NCBI GenBank assembly: GCA_934725305.1
Contig: CAKVBA010000009.1
Coordinates: 4,550-68,549, forward strand
Length of the DNA: 64,000 nucleotides
Source: an uncultured Parabacteroides sp.
GTDB lineage: Bacteria > Bacteroidota > Bacteroidia > Bacteroidales > Tannerellaceae
Direction: 5' to 3'
The notes below the pieces were generated by a model. It worked only from the letters and a program-made list of their open reading frames with translations. It did not search any database and was not told the DNA's origin. Shown here one piece after another: positions 1-7,901 of the stretch (position 1 is its first letter; each line of letters begins with the position of its first letter). Position numbers and translations under genes: made by a program.

Positions 1-1
1 C

Positions 2-277
2 ATAGCGCGTGCACTGGTCAACGACCCGGCCGTTATTCTGGCAGACGAAGCGACCGGAAACCTTGATACGCGCACCTCTTTTGAGATCTTGGTGCTGTTT
101 CAGCGGCTCTATCAGGAAGGGCGAACCATCGTGTTTGTCACACACAATCCGGAGATTGCCCAATACAGCAGCCGAAATATCACTCTTCGGGATGGTCAGG
201 TCAAAGAGGATACATTGAATCCTTCTCCGCTTAGTGCGGCTGAGACATTGGCTTCTCTGCCTGTCCCCGAAGAATAA
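2..277 (+). CDS. ABC exporter ATP-binding subunit, 3' part (MacB/LolD type)
   Basis: This is the C-terminal 91 residues of an ABC ATPase whose start lies outside the window. The fragment opens just after the signature motif. It contains the Walker B/D-loop run [12 protein letters not shown] and the H-loop histidine in [10 protein letters not shown], which are diagnostic of an ABC nucleotide-binding domain. The EATGNLD form and the MacB-type permease 30 bp downstream place it in the MacB/LolD exporter class, in which a homodimeric ATPase powers movement of lipoproteins, peptides or drugs across the inner membrane. A short tail of about 30 residues follows the core fold. The family call is firm; the cargo is unknown. 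Confidence 0.9.
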   Translation: MARALVNDPAVILADEATGNLDTRTSFEILVLFQRLYQEGRTIVFVTHNPEIAQYSSRNITLRDGQVKEDTLNPSPLSAAETLASLPVPEE

Positions 278-307
278 TCCAATCAAAGACATTTAATAAT
301 ATATCTC

Positions 308-1525
308 ATGAATGGAACGAATTTATTCAAAATAGCTTTTCGGGCACTCAGCAACAACAAGCTGAGAGCTTTTCTGACTATGCTGGGCATTATCATTGGT
401 GTGGCTTCGGTCATAACGATGCTGGCCATTGGTCAAGGTTCGAAGCGGAGCATTCAGGCCCAAATATCTGAAATGGGCTCGAATATGATTATGATTCATC
501 CGGGAGCAGATATGCGAGGCGGTGTTCGTCAGGATCCGTCGGCCATGCAGACATTGAAGCTTACCGATTATGAAGATTTGAGGAACAAGACTAATTTCTT
601 GAGTGCGGTAAGTCCGAATGTTTCTTCTTCGGGACAGCTTATTGCCGGCAACAACAACTATCCTTCCTCTGTTACGGGTGTGGGAATTGATTATCTTGAA
701 ATACGCCAGCTGGTGGTCGAAGAGGGAAAAATGTTTGATGAGGAAGATATACGCACGTCGGCCAAGGTGTGTGTGATAGGAAAAACAATCGCAGACAATC
801 TGTTTCCCAATGAAGACCCGATAGGCAAAGTGATCCGTTGCAGCCAGGTGCCATTCCGCATCGTGGGAATGCTTAAATCCAAAGGATATAACTCCATGGG
901 CATGGACCAGGATGATGTGGTGCTGGCTCCTTATACGACCGTCATGAAGCGATTGCAGGGCCAGACTTATCTGCAAGGGATATTTGCTTCGGCCCTGAGT
1001 GAAGACTTGACCGACAACGCCACGGAAGAGATCACCGAGATCTTACGCCACAACCATAAGTTGCAAAGCGATGCCGATGATGATTTCTCTATACGTTCGC
1101 AACAGGAATTGAGCAGCATGCTTAACTCAACGACCGACCTGATGACAACCTTGCTGGCCTGTATTGCCGGTATTTCGCTCATTGTGGGTGGAATTGGCAT
1201 TATGAACATCATGTATGTTTCGGTGACGGAACGTACCCGCGAGATTGGCCTTCGGATGTCAGTTGGAGCGCGTGGTATTGATATCCTTAATCAATTTCTG
1301 ATAGAGGCTATTCTTATCAGCATCACCGGTGGATTGATTGGTGTGCTCATTGGATGCGGTGTCTCTTTTTTGGTTAAAAACACGGCCCATTGGCCCATCT
1401 ACATCCAGCCATGGAGCGTGGTGCTTTCGTTTGCGGTGTGTACACTGACAGGTGTTTTCTTCGGATGGTATCCGGCTAAGAAAGCGGCCGATTTAGATCC
1501 GATAGAGGCGATTCGTTATGAATAA
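308..1525 (+). CDS. MacB-type ABC transporter permease
   Basis: This 405-residue inner-membrane permease has the MacB/FtsX layout. One membrane helix lies near the N-terminus (residues about 18-40, containing LTMLGIIIGVASVITMLAIG). A large periplasmic domain (about 45-275) follows, then three C-terminal helices with the conserved VTERTREIGLRMSVGAR loop and a final PAKKAADLDPIEAIRYE. It probably works with the ATPase 30 bp upstream as a mechanotransmission exporter. The two-component pair that follows 60 bp downstream may sense stress relieved by this exporter, a common arrangement for peptide-responsive MacB systems; that link is inferred from position only. Confidence 0.93.
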   Translation: MNGTNLFKIAFRALSNNKLRAFLTMLGIIIGVASVITMLAIGQGSKRSIQAQISEMGSNMIMIHPGADMRGGVRQDPSAMQTLKLTDYEDLRNKTNFLSAVSPNVSSSGQLIAGNNNYPSSVTGVGIDYLEIRQLVVEEGKMFDEEDIRTSAKVCVIGKTIADNLFPNEDPIGKVIRCSQVPFRIVGMLKSKGYNSMGMDQDDVVLAPYTTVMKRLQGQTYLQGIFASALSEDLTDNATEEITEILRHNHKLQSDADDDFSIRSQQELSSMLNSTTDLMTTLLACIAGISLIVGGIGIMNIMYVSVTERTREIGLRMSVGARGIDILNQFLIEAILISITGGLIGVLIGCGVSFLVKNTAHWPIYIQPWSVVLSFAVCTLTGVFFGWYPAKKAADLDPIEAIRYE

Positions 1526-1563
1526 AATAGGGTAATACACAAGTGGTTTTTATAAAAGATTGA

Positions 1564-1571
1564 TAACTTTG
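1564..1571 (+). promoter_or_regulatory. Putative -7 box before the LytS-type kinase
   Basis: TAACTTTG matches the Bacteroidetes -7 consensus TAnnTTTG and lies 16 bp before the kinase ATG. No good -33 TTTG is visible at the right distance, so the promoter is tentative. If real, the two-component pair can be transcribed apart from the exporter genes. Confidence 0.4.
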
Positions 1572-1586
1572 CATAAAGGGTAAACT

Positions 1587-2660
1587 ATGGGAACAAATAT
1601 AACATCAAAGCCGTTTAGGTTTATAGAAACGCTGATACATGTGATTGTTTGGGGAATCGTTTTAGGTTTCCCCTTCATAATGATGTCTCGAAGTGGCTTT
1701 GCTATCACTTGGCATGATTATCTGCTACATAGTGGCTTGGTCCATCTGTTCTTTTTAATAGTGTTCTATCTGAACTATTTTGTTTTTATTCCCCAATTCC
1801 TTTTTGCAAGGCAGCTGGAGAAGTTTATCATATGCAATATCATATTGTTGTCAGTCTCTGCCATTACCATTCATTTCGGGCAGGAATATATAATGCAACT
1901 CACCGAGATGATAGGATCAATCCGGCATCGTCCGAAAATGAATCCGCCGAAAGGTTTTTTCATCCTGCGCGATCTTTTCTCTATGATTCTTACGATCGGT
2001 TTGTCTGTGGCTGTTCAGCTGAGCAAGCACTGGATGCATGTCGAGGCAGAAAGGCAGGAAGCCGAGAAACACCGCACAGAGGCCGAACTCAAGAATTTGC
2101 GTAATCAGCTGAATCCGCATTTCCTGCTCAATACGTTGAGTAATATCTATGCCCTCATTTCCTTTAACAAGGAAAAGGCAAAGATGGCCGTTCAGGAGCT
2201 GAGCAAACTTTTGCGCTACGTTTTGTATGACAACCAGCAATCATTCGTGCCGTTGACCAAAGAGATCGATTTTATACGTAACTATATCGAGCTGATGCGC
2301 ATCCGTCTGACCGATAATGTAAAGGTGGAGACTCGCTTCGACCTCGACCCGGATAGTCAGACGCTGATTGCGCCCCTGATATTTATCTCGCTGATCGAAA
2401 ATGCCTTCAAGCATGGGATTTCGGTCACCAAGCCCAGTTCTATCCATATCTATTTCAAGGAAGAGAAGGGCGTTGTCAGTTGTGCCATAACGAATAGTTA
2501 TCATCCTAAAAACCAGTCCGACCGAAGTGGAAGCGGAATCGGACTGGAACAGGTTCAGCGAAGGCTCGATTTGATCTATCAAGGCCGTTATCAATGGGAA
2601 AAAGGAGTGCAAGAGGATTCCGGAATTTATTATTCATACTTACAAATCGCTACAAAATAA
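1587..2660 (+). CDS. LytS-type sensor histidine kinase
   Basis: This is a 357-residue membrane kinase of the His_kinase family (LytS/YehU type). Four hydrophobic segments occupy residues about 10-130, a coiled-coil linker about 145-172, then the phosphoacceptor motif NQLNPHFLLNTLSNI with His178. The C-terminal ATPase has the N-box IENAFKHGI and a GSGIGLEQVQRRL G-box. No separate sensor domain is present, so sensing is probably through the membrane segments. It ends one base before the start of its partner regulator. The neighbouring MacB exporter is the likely target or sensory partner; this is inference from context. Confidence 0.92.
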   Translation: MGTNITSKPFRFIETLIHVIVWGIVLGFPFIMMSRSGFAITWHDYLLHSGLVHLFFLIVFYLNYFVFIPQFLFARQLEKFIICNIILLSVSAITIHFGQEYIMQLTEMIGSIRHRPKMNPPKGFFILRDLFSMILTIGLSVAVQLSKHWMHVEAERQEAEKHRTEAELKNLRNQLNPHFLLNTLSNIYALISFNKEKAKMAVQELSKLLRYVLYDNQQSFVPLTKEIDFIRNYIELMRIRLTDNVKVETRFDLDPDSQTLIAPLIFISLIENAFKHGISVTKPSSIHIYFKEEKGVVSCAITNSYHPKNQSDRSGSGIGLEQVQRRLDLIYQGRYQWEKGVQEDSGIYYSYLQIATK

Positions 2661-2661
2661 C

Positions 2662-3369
2662 ATGAAACTGAATTGTATAATTATAGACGACGAACCGTTG
2701 GCATTGGATCTGCTGGAAAGTTATGTGAATGAAACTCCTTTCCTCACGTTGCAAGGGAAATATGCAAGTGCCGTAACCGCTCTTCAGGAGTTGGACAAGC
2801 AATCTCAGACTCTGATATTTGTAGATATACAGATGCCCGATCTGAATGGACTGGAGTTTTCCAAGCTGGTAAGCTCCGAGCAGCGGATTGTTTTCACGAC
2901 GGCTTTTGATCAGTATGCTTTAGAGGGATACAAGGTCAATGCTTTGGATTATTTGCTTAAGCCTATTTCTTATGTAGATTTCTTGAAAGCTGCCCGTAAG
3001 GCATTGCAATGGTTCGAACTGAAAAATGCCAGGAAAGAGTCTATACAATCCATTGTGGTTAAGAGCGAATACAAGCTGGTTCAGATTGAGTTGAAAAACA
3101 TCTTATATATAGAAGGACTGAAAGATTATATTAAGATTTATGAAGAGGGAAATCCCAAGCCTATCTTGTCTTTGATGACGATGAAAGCTATTGAAGAACA
3201 ACTTCCTTCGAGCCAGTTTATGCGTGTGCACCGTTCCTTTATCGTTCAGAAAGACAAAATAAGATTCATCGAACGAGGCCGTATCATATTTGGCGACACC
3301 TATATTCCGGTGGGTGATAATTACAAAGAGGCTTTTGAGGCTTATCTTCAGGAGAGAATGCATCGGTAG
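2662..3369 (+). CDS. LytTR-family response regulator
   Basis: This 235-residue regulator has an N-terminal receiver domain (about 1-120) with the acidic pair Asp9/Asp10, phosphoacceptor Asp55 in FVDIQMPDLNG, the conserved Thr in FTTAFDQYA and Lys in YLLKP. The C-terminal LytTR DNA-binding domain (about 130-235) shows the family run VQIELKNILYIEGLKDYIKIY and FMRVHRSFIV. It follows its kinase with one base between the genes, so the two are translationally linked. LytTR proteins bind pairs of short direct repeats; I did not find a clear pair upstream of the operon. Confidence 0.94.
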   Translation: MKLNCIIIDDEPLALDLLESYVNETPFLTLQGKYASAVTALQELDKQSQTLIFVDIQMPDLNGLEFSKLVSSEQRIVFTTAFDQYALEGYKVNALDYLLKPISYVDFLKAARKALQWFELKNARKESIQSIVVKSEYKLVQIELKNILYIEGLKDYIKIYEEGNPKPILSLMTMKAIEEQLPSSQFMRVHRSFIVQKDKIRFIERGRIIFGDTYIPVGDNYKEAFEAYLQERMHR

Positions 3370-3437
3370 TGCCTTCTTAGATGGTGGAACGAGATAAACC
3401 AAAGCCGATAAAATATAGACAGCTCCAAAAAAAATAG

Positions 3438-3445
3438 TACTTTTG
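3438..3445 (+). promoter_or_regulatory. Putative -7 box of the MATE gene
   Basis: TACTTTTG fits the TAnnTTTG -7 consensus. It lies about 205 bp upstream of the MATE start codon, so a transcript from it would carry a leader of roughly 195 nt. No matching -33 element is obvious. Confidence 0.45.
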
Positions 3446-3503
3446 CACGCTAATTCATAAAGTGAACTGTTTTTTGTATACAATAAATCCAAATAAGACC
3501 AAC

Positions 3504-3640
3504 CACATTCTGTTCCTTACCTGGACAACTCGTGGTCCGAATGTGTTGTGAAGTTATTTTACTAATTCTACACATCGACTCTCTATTTGTACCCTTTCGT
3601 TCGGCATGGCCAGTGAAAGGGCTATTGATTTATTTATTAT
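3504..3640 (+). promoter_or_regulatory. Structured 5' leader of the MATE gene (possible riboswitch or attenuator)
   Basis: Two stem-loops can be drawn between the -7 box and the start codon. The first pairs CACATTC (3504-3510) with GAATGTG (3539-3545) and encloses GGAC/GTCC (3523-3526 with 3535-3538). The second pairs CCCTTTC (3592-3598) with GAAAGGG (3615-3621) and is followed by a T-rich stretch, as in an intrinsic terminator placed just before the gene. I do not recognise an Rfam class. The role is inferred. Confidence 0.35.
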
Positions 3641-3649
3641 AAAAAATGT

Positions 3650-5005
3650 ATGAACACGATTCAAACAACTATAAGCTATAAGCAACATATTCGTTCGTTA
3701 ATCCTGTTAGGACTTCCTATTATTATCGGTCAGTTGGGAAATATTGTGACCGGATTGGCCGATACCGTAATGGTGGGCCAGCATAGCACGGAGGAATTGG
3801 CGGCGGCATCATTCGTTAACAACGTGATTAATGCCTTTATCATTCTGGGAACAGGATTCTCGTTCAATTATACACCCATCATAGGCGAACACATTGCCCT
3901 CAACAAGCGGATAGCCATCGGAGGCTGGCTCAAGAATAGTCTGATGGCTAACTTCACCACGACACTGCTCATCCTTGTCTGTCTGTTCTTTATCTACATT
4001 CATATAGATTGGCTGGAACAACCGGAAGAGCTGATGCCGCTTATCCGTCCTTACTATATGGTGCTGATGTGTTCGGTGATATTCGTGATGCTCACCAACT
4101 CGTTCCGCCAGTTTGTAGAAGGAATTATGGATGCCTCCATTTCGATGTGGGTGCTGACGATTGTCAATGCAATTAACATACTGGGTAATTATATCCTTAT
4201 TTATGGCAAGTTCGGTTTCCCGGAATGGGGATTGTTAGGAGCGGGTATCAGCACCTTGTTCTCGCGTTTGCTGATGCTGCTGCTTTTCGTTGCGGTATTT
4301 ATCCGTCAGGAAAGATATAGACCTTTTAGACAGGGCTTTTTGGTGACACCTTTCCGGAAGTCCTACTGGAAAAGGCTGAATCTGATTGGATGGCCCATTG
4401 CCTTTCAGCAAGGAATAGAGGCGGCCACTTTCTGCATCACGACCATTATGATTGGATGGCTGGGCGGATTGGATTTGGCGGCTCATCAGGTGGCCATTGC
4501 CGTATCTACCGTCAGCTTTACCATCTATCTCGGATTGGGTTCGGCCGTTGCCATCCGTGTCAGTGTGTTCAAGGGACTACAAGATTGGAGGAATGTACGT
4601 CGGGTTACTTCGGCCGGAGTGATGATGGCCATAGGGCTATCCGTAACCTTGAGCCTGCTGCTCTATCTCTGTTGCGACACGATTGGTAGCTATTTTACCG
4701 ATGACACGGATGTGTTACGCATTGTTGCCATTCTGATTCCTATCTTGGTGGCCTATCAGTTTGGTGATAGCATCCAGATTGTACTGGCCAATGCCTTGAG
4801 GGGATTGAGTGATGTAACCTCTATCATGGTTATCTCGTTTGTTTCCTACTTCATCATAGCCATTCCGGCCGGTTATAGCATTGCCTTCTTTCTGCATCAA
4901 GGAATCGCCGGCATTTGGCTCTCTTATCCTATTGGATTCACCTGCTCCGTGCTACTGTTGGGATTGAGAGCTTTTCGGGTGATGAAGGGAAAGCAAAAAT
5001 CCTAA
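3650..5005 (+). CDS. MATE family efflux transporter
   Basis: This is a 451-residue inner-membrane protein with about 12 predicted helices in two homologous halves, of normal length for MATE exporters (DinF/NorM). The first half opens with LILLGLPIIIGQLGNIVTGLADTVMVGQ, the classic MATE TM1-TM2 pattern; the second half repeats it with LIGWPIAFQQGIEAATFCITTIMIGWLG and LAAHQVAIAV. MATE proteins export cationic drugs, organic acids or metabolites in exchange for Na+ or H+. The long structured leader suggests ligand- or stress-dependent expression. Substrate unknown. Confidence 0.95.
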   Translation: MNTIQTTISYKQHIRSLILLGLPIIIGQLGNIVTGLADTVMVGQHSTEELAAASFVNNVINAFIILGTGFSFNYTPIIGEHIALNKRIAIGGWLKNSLMANFTTTLLILVCLFFIYIHIDWLEQPEELMPLIRPYYMVLMCSVIFVMLTNSFRQFVEGIMDASISMWVLTIVNAINILGNYILIYGKFGFPEWGLLGAGISTLFSRLLMLLLFVAVFIRQERYRPFRQGFLVTPFRKSYWKRLNLIGWPIAFQQGIEAATFCITTIMIGWLGGLDLAAHQVAIAVSTVSFTIYLGLGSAVAIRVSVFKGLQDWRNVRRVTSAGVMMAIGLSVTLSLLLYLCCDTIGSYFTDDTDVLRIVAILIPILVAYQFGDSIQIVLANALRGLSDVTSIMVISFVSYFIIAIPAGYSIAFFLHQGIAGIWLSYPIGFTCSVLLLGLRAFRVMKGKQKS

Positions 5006-5033
5006 GAGCTATGAATTGTAGCCGTTAGCTCTT
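5004..5033. terminator. Terminator between convergent MATE and radical SAM genes
   Basis: AAGAGCTA (5004-5011) pairs with TAGCTCTT (5026-5033). The stem begins inside the MATE stop codon and lies 20 bp before the end of the convergent radical SAM gene, so it can serve both strands. The T-tract is short. Confidence 0.45.
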
Positions 5034-5052
5034 TCCGGTGAAAAGGTGTCGT

Positions 5053-5892
5053 TTACTCCCTGTAACGCTTAGAGACGATGGAGTAGCCACATCGCCGGCA
5101 CAAGGGCTCCACGGCTATGTGGCGTGTAAAGCCTTGATAGATAGCCTGGCTACGAGAAGAAGACAGTATGTCGTCCAGCGACTGGTCAAACAAGTTGCCC
5201 AGTGACAGATTGCCGGCATAATCGAGGCAACAAGGCACAACCGTACCATCCACCAATACGCCAATTTGATTGCGCAGGGCATAGCAGAATATCTTCTTTT
5301 CGGCATACACATCGTGGTTGATAGCGGGCCATTCAAACATGTTGTCGTGTTCGATAAATAGCTTGTCGGACAATTTATAACCATCTTTTCGGAGTTGCCA
5401 AGGTTGAGGCTGATGCTGGGCGATCAGTTGCAAGATGGAATCATTCTGTCGGTTATATCCTCCTTCGTTCCATAGACGTAAGACGATGATGCAACCTCGC
5501 CGGGCTGCCTCTTTGGCAAAGGTCATGACATCACCGATGTATTGCTCCGGATTGTTCAGGTTGTTGCCTTCATGCGAATGCAAGGAAATCTGAATCTTAT
5601 GAGGCAAGGCATCGAGCACATCACTTCTTCGGGATAATAGCGTTCCGTTGGTCGTAAGAACGGGGATGAATCCCTTTTGGCGAGCTATCAGAATGAATTG
5701 AGGCAACAACGGATGGAGAAAGGGTTCGCCCATCAGATGAAAATAGAGAAACTTGATTTTGCTGATCAGTTTGTCGGTTAGCCTGTGAAATTCCTCTAAG
5801 GTCATCAAGTGCTTTTTCCGCTCCGTCTTGGGACAGAACAGACAATCCAGGTTGCAAACATTCGTTATTTCAAGATAACATCGGGTAATCAT
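5053..5892 (-). CDS. Radical SAM protein with SPASM-type C-terminus
   Basis: This 279-residue protein has the radical SAM cluster CNLDCLFC (CxxxCxxC spacing) at residues about 13-20, so it should bind a [4Fe-4S] cluster and cleave S-adenosylmethionine. Downstream are FYFHLMGEPFLHP, like the GGEP motif (here MGEP), and VLTTNGTLL. The C-terminal part has CYALRNQIGVLVDGTVVPCCLDY and CRRCGY cysteines typical of a SPASM/twitch auxiliary cluster domain. Such proteins modify peptides or act in anaerobic maturation. No peptide substrate gene is evident next to it, so the target is unknown. Confidence 0.85.
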   Translation of the reverse strand: MITRCYLEITNVCNLDCLFCPKTERKKHLMTLEEFHRLTDKLISKIKFLYFHLMGEPFLHPLLPQFILIARQKGFIPVLTTNGTLLSRRSDVLDALPHKIQISLHSHEGNNLNNPEQYIGDVMTFAKEAARRGCIIVLRLWNEGGYNRQNDSILQLIAQHQPQPWQLRKDGYKLSDKLFIEHDNMFEWPAINHDVYAEKKIFCYALRNQIGVLVDGTVVPCCLDYAGNLSLGNLFDQSLDDILSSSRSQAIYQGFTRHIAVEPLCRRCGYSIVSKRYRE

Positions 5893-5962
5893 ATCACATT
5901 TTCAATAAGTCAAACCGATGACGAATATACAGATTTATATGATAAGTGCGGTTGTATAGAAA

Positions 5963-5990
5963 CAAAAAAGGCCATCCATCACGGACAGCC
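5963..5990 (-). terminator. Terminator-like hairpin upstream of the radical SAM gene
   Basis: On the minus strand GGCTGTCC and GGATGGCC flank a GTGAT loop and are followed directly by TTTTTTG, a good intrinsic terminator. It lies 70 bp before the radical SAM start and about 45 bp after a possible -7 box (6037-6044), so it may end a very short transcript or act as an attenuator. Confidence 0.5.
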
Positions 5991-6036
5991 AATCTCAATT
6001 GTTAACCTTAAATCTAATACCATGAAAAACACAGTG

Positions 6037-6044
6037 CAAATATA
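6037..6044 (-). promoter_or_regulatory. Putative minus-strand -7 box
   Basis: CAAATATA on the plus strand reads TATATTTG on the minus strand, a match to TAnnTTTG. A transcript starting near 6030 would run through the terminator at 5963-5990 toward the radical SAM gene. No clear -33 element. Confidence 0.35.
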
Positions 6045-6240
6045 GATACTTTATGTTATGTAGCATACTGTTTGGCTTGGAAAATTCATCTAATTAACTA
6101 TTTTTAGGCAAAGTATGCTGTAAAACATACTTTATGAATAGGAAAAGCCATTAGGTTTGGGAAAGAATCGTCCGTTTGGTATGTACAAGGGTAAAAAACA
6201 TCAACCGTTCTTCTTGTTTCGGTTGTATCGGAATAATCAT

Positions 6241-6724
6241 TTATCCCAAATCGATCATTAGATTACGATTCTTGTTGGTGCTTGTTTTGAACAGGTTGCA
6301 ATGGCTCTACGTTGAAGGCCTATTTATCGACCATGAAAAATACAATAAGTCAACAAGCGGGCAAGAGACTACTAATCCGGTCAAAATGGATTAAGCTATT
6401 TCCTGGAATTGGGTAACTACTCCGTTCGGACGGAGTAGTTATTCCGTCTGAGCGGAGTGCCTACCCAATTTCAAAAAAGTCCCTACCCATTTTGGAAAAA
6501 GTCTATACCCTTTTTCCAAAAACTCTATAGACTATTGAAAGATAGGCTATAACCCCTTTTTTCAGGATGTTTGGGCCGAGACAGCTTCGTCTGTCAAGTC
6601 CGGCGAAATTACCCATCGTTTCTGCTGGATCCGTTACCGTTTTTAGCAAATAATAATCCGAAGAAAAACACAATAACTATCTCTCGGCGCATATTTAATT
6701 CTGACAATAGATTATTCATTTTTA
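6241..6724 (-). repeat. Dispersed intergenic element, copy A (8 x 22-bp array)
   Basis: This long copy of the element is closely similar over about 460 bp to copy D (48151-48608). It contains an array of eight degenerate 22-bp units at 6377-6554 when read on the minus strand. Units include a GGTAGGGACTTTTTT type, a GGTAGGCACTCCG type and an AATAACTACTCCG type. The conserved left flank on the minus strand runs to 6722; the right flank passes the shared word CTTATTGTATTTT and continues to 6241. Two adjacent units form a perfect 11-bp hairpin (6415-6440, arms AACTACTCCGT, loop TCGG). With the start of the intergenic gap this fills 5893-6721; I see no gene there. Confidence 0.85.
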
Positions 6725-7309
6725 CCCTATCAGAATATAGAGGGCACAAAAGAGCAGAGCGATGCTGGAAACAATATCGACCTGACGACCATAGTTGACG
6801 AAGAACCTACGCAGATAGCTTCCGGCTATCAACCACGCCAGATTACCACCGGGACCGGCCAATACCAACCACGCCGCCACTTCCACCAAGTCGTGAAACT
6901 GATTCGAGTAGGGCAGGACAAAGGCATTGAAGGCCGTGAGATCAAACAAGAGCATCTTGGCATTGGTCAGTTGCACGATTAGGCCTGTGCGGAAATTACA
7001 ATCCTTGTCTGCGGCTTCGGCTACGTGTCGGTTCCGGAAGATGCGGTAGGCCAAATAGGCAATGTAGGCCGCACCTACATATTTGAGATAGATAATATAT
7101 TCGCCAAAAGCCATTCCAATCAGGTGAGTGAGTGTTGCCATTGACATAACGGCTATGCTAAAGCCGGTTAGCAGGCCCAGCCACATCTTCAGGGCTTTGC
7201 GCCGGCCATGTCGTAGCGACATACTAAGTGAATAGATGTTGGCCGGTCCGGGTGTGTATCCGATTACCAGAATCTGTAGCAATAATGTGGGTAATAATTC
7301 GTTGGGCAT
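6722..7309 (-). CDS. LysE/RhtB family exporter
   Basis: This 195-residue membrane protein has the usual length and about six helices of the LysE/RhtB amino-acid exporter family. The N-terminus has YTPGPANIYSLSMSLRHGRRKALKMWLGLLTGF, matching the family's TPGPN/GxxxG start. It would export amino acids or related small metabolites by proton exchange. The PANIYSL variant in place of the common PGPNNL is mildly divergent. Transcription runs toward repeat element A, whose edge coincides with the stop codon. Substrate is not predictable. Confidence 0.87.
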   Translation of the reverse strand: MPNELLPTLLLQILVIGYTPGPANIYSLSMSLRHGRRKALKMWLGLLTGFSIAVMSMATLTHLIGMAFGEYIIYLKYVGAAYIAYLAYRIFRNRHVAEAADKDCNFRTGLIVQLTNAKMLLFDLTAFNAFVLPYSNQFHDLVEVAAWLVLAGPGGNLAWLIAGSYLRRFFVNYGRQVDIVSSIALLFCALYILIG

Positions 7310-7370
7310 AATTCTAATCTTTGGGAGAAAACTATCTCTTTCCTTCTTCTAATGTTGTTAATGTTTAGGC

Positions 7371-7428
7371 GGTGTGTCAGAATTGGTAAAATGCGAAGCA
7401 ACGCATCAGGTTGCAATCACGACACACC
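7371..7428. repeat. Inverted-repeat element GGTGTGTC...GACACACC
   Basis: GGTGTGTC (7371-7378) and GACACACC (7421-7428) are perfect inverted ends of a 58-bp element with an internal ATGCG/CGCAT stem (7391-7395 with 7402-7406). The element lies between the minus-strand LysE and YjbQ genes, so it is transcribed downstream of YjbQ and may end that transcript. It is a member of the scattered family described in the findings. Confidence 0.6.
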
Positions 7429-7433
7429 AAATG

Positions 7434-7847
7434 TTATTCGTAGATGGTTGCAACGATCGTGCGGTTGCCTCCATGGTTACGGAACTCACAGAGATAAATA
7501 CCTTGCCATTGGCCTAAGTTCAACTCACTATCGGTGATAGGAATGGTCAGGCTGACACCAAAGAGAGAGCTTTTGGCATGAGCCGGCATGTCGTCTGCGC
7601 CTTCGGGCGTGTGGGCATAATAGGGCTCATTCTCTTTTACTAAATGATCCATAATCTTATCCATGTCATACCGCACGTCGGGGTCGGCATTCTCGTTGAT
7701 CGAGAGTGCGCAGGAAGTGTGTTGCACAAACAGGTTGAGCAATCCGGTTTGAGGCAATGGATGAGGCAGGTTCTGCATCACTTCGTGAGTAATCAAGTGG
7801 CATCCCCGTCTTTTATGAGCGATTATAAACGTTGTCTGTCTGATCAT
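7434..7847 (-). CDS. yjbQ: YjbQ family protein (UPF0047)
   Basis: This 137-residue cytosolic protein has the full UPF0047 signature: LLNLFVQHTSCALSINENADPDVRYDMD near the middle, HTPEGADDMPAHAKSSLFG, and LNLGQWQGIYLCEFRNHGGNRTIVATI at the end. E. coli YjbQ has reported weak thiamine-phosphate synthase activity; the true role is unsettled. The conserved His and Cys of HTSCAL and the HxK pair are present. It stands alone between the LysE gene and the kinase gene, both on the same strand. A -7-like CAAAGGTA (TACCTTTG on the minus strand) lies at 7871-7878. Confidence 0.92.
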   Translation of the reverse strand: MIRQTTFIIAHKRRGCHLITHEVMQNLPHPLPQTGLLNLFVQHTSCALSINENADPDVRYDMDKIMDHLVKENEPYYAHTPEGADDMPAHAKSSLFGVSLTIPITDSELNLGQWQGIYLCEFRNHGGNRTIVATIYE

Positions 7848-7901
7848 ATCCTTTGATGTTTATGAGAATACAAAGGTAGGGGAAATAAAATAGTTTATCA
7901 C

